Shown: positions 26,753-35,214, counted from the stretch's first letter. The stretch: DNA of 39,144 nucleotides from Sutterella sp. (GCF_030539355.1 NZ_JAUNSF010000016.1:1-39144), one strand, 5' to 3'. Made by a program: numbers and translations. Notes: a model not told the origin generated them from the letters alone.

Positions 26753-27427
26753 ATGACCATGCAGCGCAGAACGCTTCTTGCGGGACTCTCCGCGATCCCC
26801 GCCCTCGCCGCCTTCCCCGGGATCGCCCTCGCGGCCGATCTCCCCTATGACGACAAGGGCGACCCGTTCGCCTTCGTCGTGGATCTCTCGAACGCCGTGC
26901 TCGAGCGCATCCGCGCGAGCGACTCGCTCCGCTCGGGCGACATCGAGAGCCTGCGCAAGCTCGTCGACGACGTGATCATGCCGGCCACCGACTTCACGAT
27001 GATGACCCGCATGACCGTGGGCCCGAAGTGGCGCCAGGCGACGAAGGAGCAGCGCCAGCAGCTCCAGGACGGCTTCGAGCTTCTGCTCATGCGCGTCTAC
27101 GCGGGCGGGCTCTCCGCCGTGAAGGACCAGAAGTGTGAGCTCAGGCCCACGCGCGTCAAGGACGTCAAGCCCGAGATGGTGATCCGCACGCTCCTCACCT
27201 CGGGCTCCGAGCAGCCCATCTCGCTCGACTACCGCATCTACAAGGCCAAGACCGGCACGTGGAAGATCGTCGACGTGAACATCGAGGGCATCTGGATGGT
27301 CGAGAACTACCGCTCGCAGTTCTCGAGCGTCCTCTCGCAGGACGGCATTGACGGCTTGATCCGCCTCTTCAACGAGAAGGGTGAGCAGCTCGCCGAGTCG
27401 ATGAAGCAGGACGGGGCGAAGAAGTGA
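26753..27427 (+). CDS. mlaC: Periplasmic phospholipid carrier MlaC
   Basis: The 224-residue protein belongs to the MlaC/Ttg2D family, which shuttles phospholipids across the periplasm between MlaA and MlaD. The signal peptide begins MTMQRRTLLAGLSAIP and ends near ALA-AD. The paired arginines followed by TLL make it Tat-like. The mature part has the MlaC core (FTMMTRMTVGPKWRQATKEQRQQLQDGFELLL). Start choice is uncertain: AGGA precedes 26753 closely and 26759 at better spacing, and an ATG at 26729 overlaps the mlaA stop. Confidence 0.92.
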   Translation: MTMQRRTLLAGLSAIPALAAFPGIALAADLPYDDKGDPFAFVVDLSNAVLERIRASDSLRSGDIESLRKLVDDVIMPATDFTMMTRMTVGPKWRQATKEQRQQLQDGFELLLMRVYAGGLSAVKDQKCELRPTRVKDVKPEMVIRTLLTSGSEQPISLDYRIYKAKTGTWKIVDVNIEGIWMVENYRSQFSSVLSQDGIDGLIRLFNEKGEQLAESMKQDGAKK

Positions 27428-27684
27428 AGGTCACCGAAGAAGTCCTGAACTTCGAGAACGCGGTCGCCTTCAAGGCCTCGCTTCTCAAGGCGATCGACGC
27501 GGGCGACCTCTCGTGCGACCTCTCGAACGTGAAGCGCGCCGACAGCGCGGCGCTCTCGGCGCTCCTCTCGGCGCGCCGCCGCGCGAAGGCGCTCGGGCGC
27601 GACTATGAGATCCGGGGGCTCCCGTCGGACCTCGTGACGCTCGCCCGTCTCTACGGCGTCACCGAGATTCTCGCGGCGTCCTGA
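27424..27684 (+). CDS. mlaB: STAS-domain protein MlaB
   Basis: The 86-residue single-STAS-domain protein shows the DLSNVKRADSAALSALLSARRRAKALG segment expected of MlaB, with the conserved Ser region near residues 38-43. MlaB binds MlaF and is needed for assembly and activity of the transporter. The start is a GTG at 27424 overlapping the mlaC stop, indicating coupling. It completes the set mlaFEDACB. Confidence 0.92.
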   Translation: MKVTEEVLNFENAVAFKASLLKAIDAGDLSCDLSNVKRADSAALSALLSARRRAKALGRDYEIRGLPSDLVTLARLYGVTEILAAS

Positions 27685-27789
27685 CCGTCTCTCCCGGATC
27701 CCGGGCCCGCGATATTTAAGCGCAGGCCCGGCATGCATGCGGTAAAGTTCGCACCCTCGAAGAAGAAAAAACTCCCCCACGGAGACACA

Positions 27790-29043
<1,254 letters not shown>

Positions 29044-29058
29044 GAGCGCCTCGGGAAA

Positions 29059-29111
29059 GTCAACCTTGACCAACGGACAGGTTGACCGCAGGCATAATCT
29101 CAGACAATATT
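29059..29111 (+). promoter_or_regulatory. Candidate promoter and inverted repeat upstream of hinT
   Basis: GTCAACC (29059-29065) and GGTTGAC (29080-29086) form an inverted repeat. TTGACC (29082-29087, 5 of 6) with AATATT (29106-29111, 4 of 6) at 18 bp could be the promoter, so the repeat would overlap its -35 element like an operator. Evidence is moderate. Confidence 0.35.
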
Positions 29112-29114
29112 GCT

Positions 29115-29142
29115 GTCCGGGGTTCCTTCGGGAACACCGGAC
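29115..29142 (+). promoter_or_regulatory. UUCG-capped hairpin at the 5' end of the hinT-tat transcript
   Basis: GTCCGG (29115-29120) pairs with CCGGAC (29137-29142), and after one G/A mismatch GTTCC pairs with GGAAC closed by TTCG (29127-29130). UUCG loops are exceptionally stable. It would lie at or near the mRNA 5' end, which fits a stabilising element. There is no U tract after it. Confidence 0.5.
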
Positions 29143-29198
29143 GAACAACAAACCACCAGCCCGGACGTCCCCGCCCTCCGGGTCTCTCAGGAACCAAA

Positions 29199-29543
29199 AT
29201 GTCGGACTGCATTTTCTGCAAGATCGCCGAGGGTGAGATTCCCTCGAACAAGGTCTATGAGGACGATGAGGTCGTCGCCTTCAAGGATCTCCATCCCCAG
29301 GCGCCGGTTCATTTTCTGATCATCCCGAAGAAGCACATCACTTCTCTTGACCATGCTCAGCCTGAGGATGAGCCGCTTTTGGGTAAAATGCTCGGCCTGA
29401 CGCGCAGGCTCGCCCGCGAGCAGGGCTGCGAAAACGGCTTCCGGGTGGTCATCAACACCGGCCGCGACGGCGGTCAGGAAGTTCCTCACCTGCACATCCA
29501 CGTCCTCGGCGGACCCCGCCCGTGGAAACGCAACGAATTCTGA
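29199..29543 (+). CDS. hinT: HIT-family purine nucleoside phosphoramidase HinT
   Basis: The 114-residue protein has the histidine triad H97-L-H99-I-H101 in [12 protein letters not shown] and the N-terminal zinc-type cysteines ([13 protein letters not shown]). HinT hydrolyses adenosine phosphoramidates and lysyl- or other acyl-adenylates. The start at 29199 follows AGGA. A longer reading from 29082 runs through the leader hairpin and is unsupported. It lies 17 bp before tatA, as in other betaproteobacteria where hisE precedes it. Confidence 0.94.
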   Translation: MSDCIFCKIAEGEIPSNKVYEDDEVVAFKDLHPQAPVHFLIIPKKHITSLDHAQPEDEPLLGKMLGLTRRLAREQGCENGFRVVINTGRDGGQEVPHLHIHVLGGPRPWKRNEF

Positions 29544-29560
29544 TATTTACGGAGTACAAA

Positions 29561-29809
29561 ATGGGTTCACTTTCCGTCTGGCACTGGCTGATCGTTCTCG
29601 CCATCGTCGTTCTCGTGTTCGGCACGGGCAAGCTCAAGAACATGGGCAAGGATCTCGGCGGCGCCATCAAGGGCTTCAAGGAAGGCATGCGCGAGGGTGA
29701 CGAGGCCCCCGCCGAGAAGACCGCCGCCAAGGAGATCCCGCAGCAGCCCGCCGCTGCCAAGAAGGACGAGGCGATCGACGTCGAAGCCAAGGAACAGACC
29801 AAGGCCTGA
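29561..29809 (+). CDS. tatA: Sec-independent protein translocase subunit TatA
   Basis: The 82-residue protein has the short N-terminal membrane helix ([19 protein letters not shown], about residues 3-21) and the conserved FGTGKL[15 protein letters not shown] amphipathic helix. A charged tail follows. TatA oligomerises to form the translocation path for folded twin-arginine substrates. ATG 29561 is preceded by GGAG. It is separated from tatB by 183 bp with strong secondary structure, unusual for this operon. Confidence 0.95.
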   Translation: MGSLSVWHWLIVLAIVVLVFGTGKLKNMGKDLGGAIKGFKEGMREGDEAPAEKTAAKEIPQQPAAAKKDEAIDVEAKEQTKA

Positions 29810-29855
29810 TCCTTCGGACGCCCGGAGCCCTGCGTGAAGCGGGATCCGGGAAAAA

Positions 29856-29935
29856 CGGCACCGGCCGCAAGACACCGGGGAAGAGTCCCCTTCCGGGAAG
29901 GAAGACGGGACGCTGTCCCGGTGTGCGCGGTGCCG
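29856..29935 (+). promoter_or_regulatory. Long imperfect hairpin in the tatA-tatB spacer
   Basis: CGGCACCG (29856-29863) pairs with CGGTGCCG (29928-29935), continued by CGC/GCG (29866-29868 with 29925-29927) and ACACCGGG (29872-29879) with CCCGGTGT (29917-29924). An apical hairpin, CCTTC (29889-29893) with GAAGG (29897-29901), fills the loop, and GGGAC/GTCCC (29907-29911 with 29915-29919) competes with the main stem. About 80 bases are involved. No known RNA family is recognised. Confidence 0.5.
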
Positions 29936-29943
29936 CCCCCGGA

Positions 29944-29976
29944 CCGCGGCAGCCTCGAAGCTGACCGCGGCCTTTT
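29944..29976 (+). terminator. Terminator-like hairpin before tatB
   Basis: CCGCGGCAGC (29944-29953) pairs with GCTG-A-CCGCGG (29960-29970, one bulged A), followed by CC and TTTT (29973-29976). It ends 16 bases before the tatB start. It may limit read-through from tatA, lowering TatB and TatC relative to TatA. Confidence 0.5.
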
Positions 29977-29992
29977 GCAGTGAAGAGACGCC

Positions 29993-30628
29993 ATGTTTGA
30001 TTTCGGTTTCAGCGAGATGATGATCGTCGGTGTCGTCGCGCTCGTCGTCCTCGGGCCCGAGAGGCTCCCGGTCGTTGCGCGCAAGACCGGCGAATGGGTG
30101 GGCAAGGCCCAGCGGTTCGTCGCCCAGGTGAAGAGCGACATTGACCGGGAGACCGAGCTCTCCGAGCTGAAGCGCATTCAGGACGAGGCGAAGAACGCCG
30201 TTCAGGACTTCAAGTCGAGCGTCGAGAAGGAGGCGAGCGGAATCGAGACGTCCGTGCGCTCCGCCGCGGATGCGGCCGACGCGGCCGGCAAGGAGGCCGA
30301 GAGCGCCTTCAACGAGGTGAAGAACGAGGCGGGCACGCCCGCCGAGGCCTCGGGCGGCGCCGCTACCTCGCAGGACATCGCCGAGGTCTACGGCTGGGGC
30401 GACGCGAACACGGACGACGAGATCATGACGCCCGCCTACGCCTGGAGCCAGCCGAAGACCTTCGAGAAACGCTACCACTCCGGTCCCTCGGTCGATGACC
30501 TCGCCCGCGAGATCGAGCGTCTGCGCCGCGAGCTCGGCATGCGCGACACGCAGATGGGCGGCACCGTCGGCCGCCGCCGCGGCTTCTCGCCCCGCGCCCG
30601 CAGCGTGCGCACCCGCATTTACCGTTAA
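29993..30628 (+). CDS. tatB: Sec-independent protein translocase subunit TatB
   Basis: The 211-residue protein begins MFDFGFSEMMIVGVVALVVLGPERLPVVARKTG, the typical TatB membrane helix and hinge with conserved Glu8 and the GPERLP motif. A long predicted amphipathic and coiled region and a basic C-terminus (GRRRGFSPRARSVRTR) follow. TatB with TatC forms the receptor for twin-arginine signal peptides. It is longer than E. coli TatB (171). The Shine-Dalgarno is weak (GAAGAGA). Confidence 0.94.
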   Translation: MFDFGFSEMMIVGVVALVVLGPERLPVVARKTGEWVGKAQRFVAQVKSDIDRETELSELKRIQDEAKNAVQDFKSSVEKEASGIETSVRSAADAADAAGKEAESAFNEVKNEAGTPAEASGGAATSQDIAEVYGWGDANTDDEIMTPAYAWSQPKTFEKRYHSGPSVDDLAREIERLRRELGMRDTQMGGTVGRRRGFSPRARSVRTRIYR

Positions 30629-30643
30629 GAAGGACATCCCGAG

Positions 30644-31447
30644 ATGACTGATCAGAAGCCCGCGCTTGAGGCGCCTGACGATCCTGCCAACGAGCAGCCG
30701 CTCGTCTCGCACCTCATTGAGCTGCGCAACCGACTGATGAAGTCGGTGATCGCGATCGTGGTGGTGTTCGCCTGCCTCTCGCCCTTCATGAAGCAGATCT
30801 TCGACTTCCTGTCGCAGCCGCTCATGGTCGCGCTCCCGCAGGGCGCGAAGCTCCTCGCGACGGGCGTCGTGGCGCCGTTCTTCGTGCCGCTCAAGGTCAC
30901 GCTCTTCGTGGCGTTCCTGATTGCGCTGCCGATCGTGCTCTACCAGGCCTGGGCCTACATCGCCCCGGCGCTCTACAGGAGCGAAAAGCGCCTCGCGCTC
31001 CCCGTGCTCATCTCGTCGATCGTGATGTTCGCGGTCGGCATGGCGTACTGCTACTTCATCGTCTTCCGCATGGTCTTCCAGTTCATCGCCGGCTTCTCGC
31101 CCGACTCGGTGAACTTCGCGCCGGACATCGACTCGTACTTCAGCTTCGTGCTGACGATGTTCCTCGCCTTCGGCATGACCTTCGAGGTGCCGATCTTCGT
31201 GGTGGTTCTGAACCGCGTCGGCTTCGCGAGCTGCTCGAAGTTGAAGAAGGCCCGTCCCTACGTGATCGTCGGCGCCTTCGTGATCGCCGCCATCTTCACG
31301 CCGCCCGACGCGCTCTCGCAGATCCTGCTCGCGCTGCCGCTCGTGATCCTCTACCAGGTCGGCATCTGGTGCGTGCAGGCCTTCGGCCGCTCCGACGAGG
31401 AGGTCGAGGAGATGCAGGGACGTCAGGAGGAGGAGGACGAGGGCTGA
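30644..31447 (+). CDS. tatC: Sec-independent protein translocase subunit TatC
   Basis: The 267-residue integral protein has six predicted membrane segments and the TatC markers LVSHLIELRNRL (the signal-peptide binding N-terminal region) and FGMTFEVPIFVVVLNRVG. The segment YVIVGAFVIAAIFTPPDALSQ is also conserved. TatC recognises twin-arginine signals. The C-terminus is very acidic (EEVEEMQGRQEEEDEG). It follows tatB by 15 bp and ends the operon at a clear terminator. Confidence 0.96.
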   Translation: MTDQKPALEAPDDPANEQPLVSHLIELRNRLMKSVIAIVVVFACLSPFMKQIFDFLSQPLMVALPQGAKLLATGVVAPFFVPLKVTLFVAFLIALPIVLYQAWAYIAPALYRSEKRLALPVLISSIVMFAVGMAYCYFIVFRMVFQFIAGFSPDSVNFAPDIDSYFSFVLTMFLAFGMTFEVPIFVVVLNRVGFASCSKLKKARPYVIVGAFVIAAIFTPPDALSQILLALPLVILYQVGIWCVQAFGRSDEEVEEMQGRQEEEDEG

Positions 31448-31472
31448 TCCCCGTCGGCTCCCCATGAAGCAG

Positions 31473-31510
31473 AAAGGCGCTCACGCTGGAGAAAAGCGGA
31501 GCGCCTTTTT
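31473..31510 (+). terminator. Intrinsic terminator after tatC
   Basis: AAAGGCGCTC (31473-31482) pairs with GAGCGCCTTT (31499-31508), extended inside by CGCT/AGCG after a bulged A, and runs into TTTTT (31506-31510). The A-rich left arm means it can also serve the convergent minus-strand protease gene. Confidence 0.85.
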
Positions 31511-31549
31511 CGTGACTGCCTCACGGCAGCCGGGAAGCGGAGGTCCGGG

Positions 31550-32716
31550 TCATTCCTCGTACTGCGGCGGAATGAGCGCCTCCTTCTCGAGCGCGCCCTG
31601 CGGGCGCGCGCTCGCGATGAGGCGCTTCGTGAGAACGCGCTCGCCGCGCAGGATCTTCACGTTCACCGCGGCGCCCGGCTTGATGCGGGCGATGGTCTGC
31701 AGCAGCCGGTTGGCGCGGGAGACGGGCTTGCCGTCCACCTCGAGGATCACGTCGAAGCTGCGGATGTCGGCCTTCGCCGCCGGCGACTCGGGGATCACCT
31801 GCTTGACGAGGACGCCCGAGCTCACTCGGAGGCTCAGGTCCTGGGCGAGCTCCTGAGAGAGCTGGCGCGGCACGAAACCGAGGTAGCCGCGCTCAATCTG
31901 CTTCTCGGACATGAGGCCCGGCAGCACCGCGGTGATGATCGAGCTCGGGATGGCGAAGCCGATGCCGACGAACCCTTCCGAGCGGTCGGGCGAGAAGATC
32001 GCGCTGTTGATGCCGATGAGCTCGCCCTCGAGATTGACGAGCGCGCCGCCGGAGTTGCCCTGGTTGATCGCCGCGTCGGTCTGGATGAAGTCCTCGTAGT
32101 TGTTGAGGCCGAACCCGTGACGGCCGAGCGCGGAGATGATGCCGCTCGTGACGGTCTGACCCACGTCGAAGGGGTTGCCGATCGCGAGCACGGTCTGTCC
32201 GACCTTGAGCTCGGTCGAGTCCGCGATCTCGATCGCGGGCAGGTTCTTCGCCTTCACCTCGAGGAGCGCGAGATCCGTCTCGACGTCCCATCCGCGCAGG
32301 CGCGCCTCGAACGTGCGGCCGTCGGCAAGGGCGACGAAGATGTTCGGGAAACCGTCCACGACGTGGTAATTTGTCAGGATGTCCCCGCGTCCCGAGACGA
32401 TGACGCCGCTGCCGAGCGCCTTCATGTGCACCTCCGGGTCGCCGTTCCAGTCGACGCCGATCTCCTCGGCGCGGCGGGCGGTGACCTGCTTGCGGGTGAA
32501 GATGTTCACCACCGAGGGCGCCGCGCGCTCGACGGCGCTGCTGAAGTCATTCTGGGCGGAGAGAATCGTGAGATGCTCGGCCAGGGGATCCTGGGCGGGA
32601 ATCGCGGGCGCGAAGAGCTTCCAGACGAGCGCTCCCGCGCAGCCCACGGTCACTGCCTGCGAGAAGAGCAGCCAGAGTTTCCGGGCGAGGTGCGGCTTTT
32701 CAGCGGGGGAGGTCAT
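31550..32716 (-). CDS. DegS/AlgW-type membrane-anchored serine protease (HtrA/Do family)
   Basis: The 388-residue protein has a single N-terminal membrane segment (about 14-34), a trypsin-like domain with the catalytic triad H118 (TNYHVV), D148 (ETDLALL) and S222 (QGNSGGAL), and one C-terminal PDZ domain (about 270-365). One PDZ plus an uncleaved anchor resembles DegS/AlgW, the site-1 protease that starts sigma-E signalling, rather than periplasmic DegP with two PDZ domains. Whether it acts on RseA here is unknown. It is divergent from the Nif3-family gene (37-bp spacer). Confidence 0.9.
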   Translation of the reverse strand: MTSPAEKPHLARKLWLLFSQAVTVGCAGALVWKLFAPAIPAQDPLAEHLTILSAQNDFSSAVERAAPSVVNIFTRKQVTARRAEEIGVDWNGDPEVHMKALGSGVIVSGRGDILTNYHVVDGFPNIFVALADGRTFEARLRGWDVETDLALLEVKAKNLPAIEIADSTELKVGQTVLAIGNPFDVGQTVTSGIISALGRHGFGLNNYEDFIQTDAAINQGNSGGALVNLEGELIGINSAIFSPDRSEGFVGIGFAIPSSIITAVLPGLMSEKQIERGYLGFVPRQLSQELAQDLSLRVSSGVLVKQVIPESPAAKADIRSFDVILEVDGKPVSRANRLLQTIARIKPGAAVNVKILRGERVLTKRLIASARPQGALEKEALIPPQYEE

Positions 32717-32753
32717 GTGAGGGACGGATATTCCGGAAGGGAGAAAAAACAGA

Positions 32754-33506
32754 ATGAAAACAAGGGACCTGATTGCATATCTTGACGAACTGCTCGTCCC
32801 GGGCGAATTTAAGGATTATGCCCCGAACGGGCTTCAGGTTGAGGGACGCGGCGAAGTGAATCGCATCGTTCTCGGCGTCTCCGCGTCGCTCGGCCTGATC
32901 GAGGCCGCCCGCGAGCGGCGCGCCGACGCCGTTCTCGTCCACCACGGCTGGTTCTGGCGCGGGGAGGACGCGCGGATCACGGGCGTGAAGGGCCGCCGCG
33001 TGAGGACCCTGATCGAGTCGGAGATGAACCTGATCGCCTATCACCTGCCGCTCGACGCGCACGCGGAGGTCGGCAACAACGCCGAGCTCGCCCGCGTGCT
33101 CGGGCTCTCGATCGAGAGCCGCACGGGCGAGTACGGGCTGCTCCACACCGGGAGCATCCTCTCGGGGCCCATGCGCGCCGACGCGTTCGCGGCCAGGGTC
33201 ACGGAGGCGCTCGGTCGCGCGCCGCTTCTCGTGGGCGACGCGGGGAAGACCGTCGCCCGCGTCGGCTGGTGCTCGGGCGCCGCGCAGGACTGGATCGGCG
33301 AGGCGGCCGCGCTCGGCTGCGACCTCTACCTCTCGGGCGAGATCCGCGAGCACACGACCTTCGAGGCCGTGGAGCTCGGGATTCCGTACCTCGCCGCCGG
33401 CCACACCGCCACCGAGCAGTTCGGCATCCAGGCGCTCGGCCGCCGGCTCTCGGAGGCCTTCCCGGACCTCACGATTGAATTCGTGCCACAGGAGAACCCG
33501 GCCTGA
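32754..33506 (+). CDS. Nif3-like dinuclear metal centre protein (YbgI family)
   Basis: The 250-residue protein has the metal-site residues of the Nif3/YbgI family: H63-H64 (LVHHGWFW), D101 (YHLPLDAH) and the C-terminal H217 and E221 (GHTATEQFG). Members form toroidal hexamers with two metals per subunit. Reported activities include GTP cyclohydrolase-like and other hydrolytic roles, but the cellular role is unsettled. In related genomes this gene precedes petABC. Here a short spacer leads straight to sspA. Confidence 0.9.
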   Translation: MKTRDLIAYLDELLVPGEFKDYAPNGLQVEGRGEVNRIVLGVSASLGLIEAARERRADAVLVHHGWFWRGEDARITGVKGRRVRTLIESEMNLIAYHLPLDAHAEVGNNAELARVLGLSIESRTGEYGLLHTGSILSGPMRADAFAARVTEALGRAPLLVGDAGKTVARVGWCSGAAQDWIGEAAALGCDLYLSGEIREHTTFEAVELGIPYLAAGHTATEQFGIQALGRRLSEAFPDLTIEFVPQENPA

Positions 33507-33515
33507 GAAGGCCGG
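33498..33515 (+). terminator. GNRA-capped hairpin at the end of the Nif3-family gene
   Basis: CCGGCCT (33498-33504) pairs with AGGCCGG (33509-33515) around GAGA, overlapping the stop codon. Only TT follows, so it is a weak terminator candidate. Confidence 0.4.
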
Positions 33516-33633
33516 TTATCCACGTCAGGATCTGTCACTGTACATTCTGTTACAAAATCCTTTTCCCTTCTCCCGCAGGTGATTCGGAGGGAAAACGATG
33601 TGCGACAGGATGTGTTACAGGGTCGGTTTTGGG

Positions 33634-33679
33634 TACAATCGTCCGCCCGTTCCCTCCAGGGGCTACCTCCTCGGAGGGA
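33634..33679 (+). promoter_or_regulatory. Candidate sspA promoter and leader hairpin
   Basis: TACAAT (33634-33639) matches the -10 consensus at 5 of 6, but no good -35 is found at 16-18 bp. Downstream, TCCCTCC (33651-33657) pairs with GGAGGGA (33673-33679), a hairpin in the leader about 60 bases before the sspA start. Confidence 0.4.
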
Positions 33680-33737
33680 GGGACTGTTCCCGTGCGTTTG
33701 AGTGCGGTTGAAGTTTTCTGACAGCAGGCAAGTTCAT

Positions 33738-34358
33738 ATGATGTATCTCTACTCGGGCCCGACCTGCCCGTTCTCCCATATGAGCCGCATCCTTCTCTAC
33801 GAAAAGGGATGCGAGTTCGAAATCAAGACCGTCGACCCCGAGGGTCTCGGTCAGAATCAGGAGGACCTCGCGGTCATCCGCATGAGCCCCTACGGTGAGC
33901 TCCCGGTGCTCGTGGAACGTGATCTGCTGCTCTACAACGTCTTCGTCGTGAACGAGTACATCGACGAGCGTTTCCCGCATCCGCAGCTCATGCCCGCCGA
34001 TCCGGTCGGCCGCGCCCGCACGCGTCTCTTCATGCACGTGCTCGAGTGCGAGCTCTTCCCGCAGGTCCGCGTGCTGCAGAACCCGAAGGCCTCCGAGGAG
34101 CGCCGCAAGCTCGCCCAGCGCCGTCTGCGCGAGAGCCTCGACATCCTCTCGATGCGCGTCGGCGACACGAAGTTCCTGCTCTCCGACGACTTCGGCATGC
34201 TTGACGTGATCCTCGCTCCGATCCTCTGGCGTCTCGAGAGCTGGGGCGTCCAGTTCTCGGCCACCGCTTCGAAGCTCGAGATCTACTCGCAGCGTCTCTA
34301 CGCCCGTCAGTCGTTCATCGACTCGATGACGGCGCAGGAACGCTCGATGCGCAAGTAA
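33738..34358 (+). CDS. sspA: Stringent starvation protein A (RNA polymerase-associated, GST fold)
   Basis: The 206-residue protein has an N-terminal thioredoxin-like domain (MMYLYSGPTCPFSHMSRILLYEKG) and the SspA hallmark INEYIDERFPHPQLMPADP-type block, here VNEYIDERFPHPQLMPADP, then a helical GST C-domain. In E. coli SspA binds RNA polymerase and alters transcription in stationary phase and acid stress. The start at 33738 matches the family; the longer reading from 33702 does not. It is 110 bp upstream of sspB. Confidence 0.95.
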   Translation: MMYLYSGPTCPFSHMSRILLYEKGCEFEIKTVDPEGLGQNQEDLAVIRMSPYGELPVLVERDLLLYNVFVVNEYIDERFPHPQLMPADPVGRARTRLFMHVLECELFPQVRVLQNPKASEERRKLAQRRLRESLDILSMRVGDTKFLLSDDFGMLDVILAPILWRLESWGVQFSATASKLEIYSQRLYARQSFIDSMTAQERSMRK

Positions 34359-34377
34359 TCCGGATCCCCGCCGCGCC

Positions 34378-34400
34378 GCCCGCGCATTTCCCGCGCGGGC
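34378..34400 (+). promoter_or_regulatory. Hairpin in the sspA-sspB spacer
   Basis: GCCCGCGC (34378-34385) pairs perfectly with GCGCGGGC (34393-34400) around a 7-base loop. No U tract follows. It may tune sspB expression relative to sspA. Confidence 0.35.
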
Positions 34401-34468
34401 GCCGGCATTTCCGGAGCGGCGCTCCTATGGGGCGCCCACCCCTTTAAGAATCCCAGGCACTGACCCTC

Positions 34469-34864
34469 ATGGACAACCTCAAGAATCTTCGCGCGCGCTG
34501 CATCAGCACGGTGCTCGAATACTGCTATGAGAACGGCTTCCGCCCCTACGTGTGGGTGGAGGTTGACGCGGGCTGCGTCGTCCCGCAGGAGTTCGTGCAG
34601 GAAGGCATGATCATCTTCGACCTGGACGGCGAGGCCGTGCGCAACCAGGTGCTCGACGACGATCTGCTGCGCTTCGAGGCGCGCTTCGGCGACGATCCCG
34701 ATCCGATGGAGGTCGTGGTGCCGGTCTGCCGCATCGTGCACGTCGCCCCGGTGAACGAGGTCGACGAGGGCGCGTCCTTCCAGACCCGCCCGACGCCTCC
34801 CGAGCTCGTCGCGCGCGCCACCGGCAAGGAGCCCGTGATCCGCCGCCCGATGCGCATCAAGTGA
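34469..34864 (+). CDS. sspB: ClpXP protease specificity-enhancing factor SspB
   Basis: The 131-residue protein has the SspB substrate-binding fold (RPYVWVEVDAGCVVPQEFVQEG at about 25-46, then a GEAVRNQVLDDDLLRFEARFGG-like region). A flexible linker leads to the basic ClpX-binding tail RRPMRIK. SspB delivers ssrA-tagged proteins to ClpXP. The pairing with sspA is conserved. The last codons lie about 35 bp before the tRNA-Thr gene. Confidence 0.94.
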   Translation: MDNLKNLRARCISTVLEYCYENGFRPYVWVEVDAGCVVPQEFVQEGMIIFDLDGEAVRNQVLDDDLLRFEARFGDDPDPMEVVVPVCRIVHVAPVNEVDEGASFQTRPTPPELVARATGKEPVIRRPMRIK

Positions 34865-34876
34865 CGCCGGTATCGG

Positions 34877-34882
34877 TATAAT
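34877..34882 (+). promoter_or_regulatory. TATAAT -10 element of tRNA-Thr
   Basis: A perfect TATAAT lies 18 bp before the tRNA 5' end. A good -35 is not seen at the normal distance (the hexamer at 17 bp is GCATCA). It lies right after the sspB stop codon. Confidence 0.5.
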
Positions 34883-34900
34883 TCGATTTCTTTTTTCGGC

Positions 34901-34976
34901 GCCTCTTTAGCTCAGTTGGTAGAGCAACCGCCTTGTAAGCGGTAGGTCGTCTGTTCGAGTCAGACAAGGGGCACCA
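34901..34976 (+). tRNA. tRNA-Thr (anticodon UGU)
   Basis: The 76-base sequence folds as a full cloverleaf. The acceptor stem is GCCTCTT/AAGGGGC (one T-G pair), with the D-arm AGCTCAGTTGGTAGAGC. The anticodon stem is ACCGC/GCGGT with loop CTTGTAA, giving anticodon TGT at 34934-34936, and the T-arm contains GTTCGAGTC. The 3' CCA is encoded. It reads ACA and other ACN threonine codons. Confidence 0.95.
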
Positions 34977-35072
34977 AAGTCTCATCCCTGACAGGTCAAG
35001 CTGCCGGGGATTTTCTTTTTTATCAAAAGGTTGTATTTTCCTGACGCCGGCGTAAAGTCCGGAAAGGCCCTC

Positions 35073-35097
35073 AAAAACGCGTGCAGCATGCGTTTTT
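35073..35097. repeat. Near-perfect palindrome
   Basis: AAAAACGC (35073-35080) pairs with GCGTTTTT (35090-35097), and inside it TGC pairs with GCA around a single A, with one G-T pair between. The A and T tracts make it look like a bidirectional terminator. It lies between a tRNA gene and the opposite-strand tetR gene. Confidence 0.5.
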
Positions 35098-35186
35098 GGG
35101 TACATGGGAAGGTACATTCACCGTTGGCCCTGAAGGCCGATGTACCAAAGACGGTCAGTCCAATGGTCCGGTGACCGCTGACCAAA

Positions 35187-35214
35187 AAAATCAGCCGCTT
35201 TCGCGGCTGATTTT
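35187..35214 (-). terminator. Intrinsic terminator of the tetR operon
   Basis: On the minus strand AAAATCAGCCGC pairs perfectly with GCGGCTGATTTT around a GAAA tetraloop, and the T run corresponds to A residues at 35184-35190. It lies just after the tetR stop codon. Confidence 0.85.

Noticed and set aside
29954-29967. Shared motif CGAAGCTGACCG in the rpsD-rpoA and tatA-tatB spacers, considered as a dispersed repeat
   Set aside because: Only 12 bases are identical and many 12-mers are expected to recur by chance in 39 kb; the flanks do not align.
34857-35117. Minus-strand reading frame containing SDSNRRPTAYKAVALPTELK
   Set aside because: It is the antisense translation of the tRNA-Thr gene, a well-known false protein pattern seen opposite tRNAs; no ribosome binding site or other support.
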